A DNA stretch of 5,860 nucleotides from a bacterium (GTDB lineage Bacteria > KSB1 > UBA2214), in the NCBI GenBank assembly GCA_029560815.1, contig JAKQKF010000237.1, forward strand, positions 1-5,860, written 5' to 3'. Shown piece by piece: positions 4,435-5,860 of the stretch. The notes under the pieces were generated by a model, which was not told where the DNA came from, made no database searches, and saw nothing but the letters and a program-made list of their open reading frames with translations. The position numbers were made by a program, and so were the translations under genes. Each line of letters starts with the position of its first letter. Position 1 is the stretch's first letter.

Positions 4435-5860
4435 TCAGGTTATGCTCTGCAGCGGCTCAGGCCGGCGCAGACGCTGGTGATAGTCGGCGATACGCTGATT
4501 GCGGCGCTGCAGCCGGGCCGCAATGGTTTCGAGATGGCCGCGGATGTAGCGGGCGTAGCGCGGGCCTGCGCCCGCGGCCTCTTCCTCGAGTCCGGCGCGG
4601 ACGATCTCGACAAAGTCGCTGCAGCACTGCTGTGAGATCGGGCTGGGAAAGGCGGCCCACTGTTCGAGAGCCGCCTCCAGATCGCGGGTGAACTCCTGGT
4701 CGGGGCCGCCGGCGCACCCCTTGAAGGGGCGGGGATTGGCCCGGCGCTGGAAGCCCTTGAGGGCGAGGATGAGCGGCTGATAGTCGTATTCGTAGTGGAG
4801 CCGGGCGAACTGGTACTCGACCACGGGAATGGTGCTCTCCTCGCCGGGCCGCTGGTGGTGGCGGTTGAGGCGGGAGAGGTGGAGGCCGGTGCCGGGGTGG
4901 AGGATCTCCCCCTGGAAGATGCGCATCTCGCGCAGCCGGCCCTCGCCATCTTCGCGCAGGTCGCCGCCGAGCAGGAGCAGACAGATAAAGTATTCGGGAT
5001 TCTCGAGCCGTTTAAAGGGGACGGTTTCGTCCGCCTGGATGCTGAGATGGAGGCTGTGGGGCTTGATGTCGATGTAGCGGGCCGCCAGGTCGATGAGCTG
5101 GCTGAGGACCCAGGGATCCCGGGTGGCGGGTTTGGAGACGTCGCCGTAGAGGCGATAGCGGCCGAAAGCGAGTTCGAGAAAACCGCGCGCGCGCTGGCGC
5201 TGGGCGGCGGCGAAGCCGTGGTCGTCGACGTGGGCGCCGAGTTTCCAGCCGCGGCGGGCGAGGTCGAAATCGTGGAAATAGAAAAAACCGTCGAAGAGGG
5301 GATCCTCGTCCTCCCGGGCGCCGACAGCGCGCACGCCGAGCTGGGAGAATTCGAGTTCCGCGCCGAGGGGGGTGTCGCCCTCCTGGCGGTGGTCGTCGAT
5401 CCAGGCGGCCGCGGCGCGGGCGCGCTCCTCCTGCCAGAGCTCCTCGGCGATGAAGAGGGCGGCCACGGCGTAATCCGGATAGGTGAAATCGGAGCGGTAG
5501 GTGTCGACCCCCTGCCGGGCCATCGCCTCTTTCAGGGCGGGGAGTTGATCGACCAGGAGCCTGAGGGCCATCAGTGCCGAGAGGCTGCGTTCGTAAAAGG
5601 CTTCACCGGTGCGGGTGAGGCCGCGGAAATCGCGCCTGCATCTGGTCTCGATCTGGTTGAAAATCATGAATTTGACCGCCAGGGGCAGGTAGGCCCCGGC
5701 GTAGCGGCGGGCCTTGCGGTCGCTTTCGAGCCACTCCAGCCCGGGGAGGTCGGCCTTTTCGATCTCGTGCTTGATCAGCCAGGGGGCGATCTGCTCATCG
5801 TGAAGGGACTGGTTCAAAAGCCCCTGAATCTCTTCGGAGAGGAGTTCACCGGTGACGGCC
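4435..5860 (-). CDS. Conserved-looking hypothetical protein, 5' end outside the window; possible GCS/amidoligase-like fold
   Basis: I do not recognise this protein. The frame ends at TGA (4437-4435) and is open to base 5860, so its true start lies outside the window. The TTG at 5817-5815 could be read as a start, but the codons before it (5859-5818) are also open, look protein-like (for example LLSEEIQGLL) and contain no ATG, so I treat the gene as partial, with at least 474 residues. Numbering from that TTG, the N-terminal 150 residues look helical. Then come GAELEF (152-157), HVDDH (196-200), HSLHLS (254-259), REMRI (296-300) and VEYQFAR (332-338). The order GxExEF, then His-x-x-His, then E/R-containing strand resembles glutamate-cysteine ligase and amidoligase proteins, which join a carboxylate to an amine using ATP. 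This is a weak motif-level inference. I see no signal peptide, membrane segment or Fe-S motif. It is codirectional with icd 65 bp downstream and might share its transcript. Confidence 0.75.
   Translation of the reverse strand, partial: AVTGELLSEEIQGLLNQSLHDEQIAPWLIKHEIEKADLPGLEWLESDRKARRYAGAYLPLAVKFMIFNQIETRCRRDFRGLTRTGEAFYERSLSALMALRLLVDQLPALKEAMARQGVDTYRSDFTYPDYAVAALFIAEELWQEERARAAAAWIDDHRQEGDTPLGAELEFSQLGVRAVGAREDEDPLFDGFFYFHDFDLARRGWKLGAHVDDHGFAAAQRQRARGFLELAFGRYRLYGDVSKPATRDPWVLSQLIDLAARYIDIKPHSLHLSIQADETVPFKRLENPEYFICLLLLGGDLREDGEGRLREMRIFQGEILHPGTGLHLSRLNRHHQRPGEESTIPVVEYQFARLHYEYDYQPLILALKGFQRRANPRPFKGCAGGPDQEFTRDLEAALEQWAAFPSPISQQCCSDFVEIVRAGLEEEAAGAGPRYARYIRGHLETIAARLQRRNQRIADYHQRLRRPEPLQSIT

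Overview
The window is GC-rich bacterial DNA carrying five genes, all transcribed from the minus strand, so it is read here from high to low coordinates. The strong purine-rich Shine-Dalgarno sites (AAGGAGG before lutC; GAGGAG or AGGAG before the other complete genes) and the gene content point to a bacterium. The sequence alone does not fix the phylum.

Layout in transcription order. (1) 5860-4435 is the 3' part of an unrecognised gene whose reading frame runs open past the window edge. It carries GxExEF, HxxH and E/R-rich signatures that loosely resemble the glutamate-cysteine ligase/amidoligase fold. (2) 4369-3173 is a complete isocitrate dehydrogenase of the isocitrate/isopropylmalate dehydrogenase superfamily. 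(3) 3172-3038 is a short spacer with a 19-bp exact duplication of the 3' end of the dehydrogenase gene and a very strong GC hairpin followed by a T run. That hairpin ends only a few bases before the lutA ribosome binding site. (4) 3037-2309 is lutA, 2106-670 is lutB and 673-2 is lutC, together the iron-sulfur L-lactate oxidation complex. lutB and lutC overlap by ATGA. lutA and lutB, usually tightly packed in such operons, are separated here by a 202-bp AT-richer spacer. It contains three small arrays of degenerate octamers (CACGGAGN type) in opposing orientations.

Functionally, LutA, LutB and LutC would oxidise lactate to pyruvate in the cytoplasm, and isocitrate dehydrogenase would act in the TCA cycle that consumes the resulting acetyl-CoA. 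The lactate permease and regulator often seen with lut genes are not in the window. The core genes are ordinary. The less ordinary material is in the two spacers around lutA and in the incomplete upstream gene. I found no RNA genes, CRISPR arrays, transposases or tRNAs, and no gene-free stretch exceeds 300 bases.
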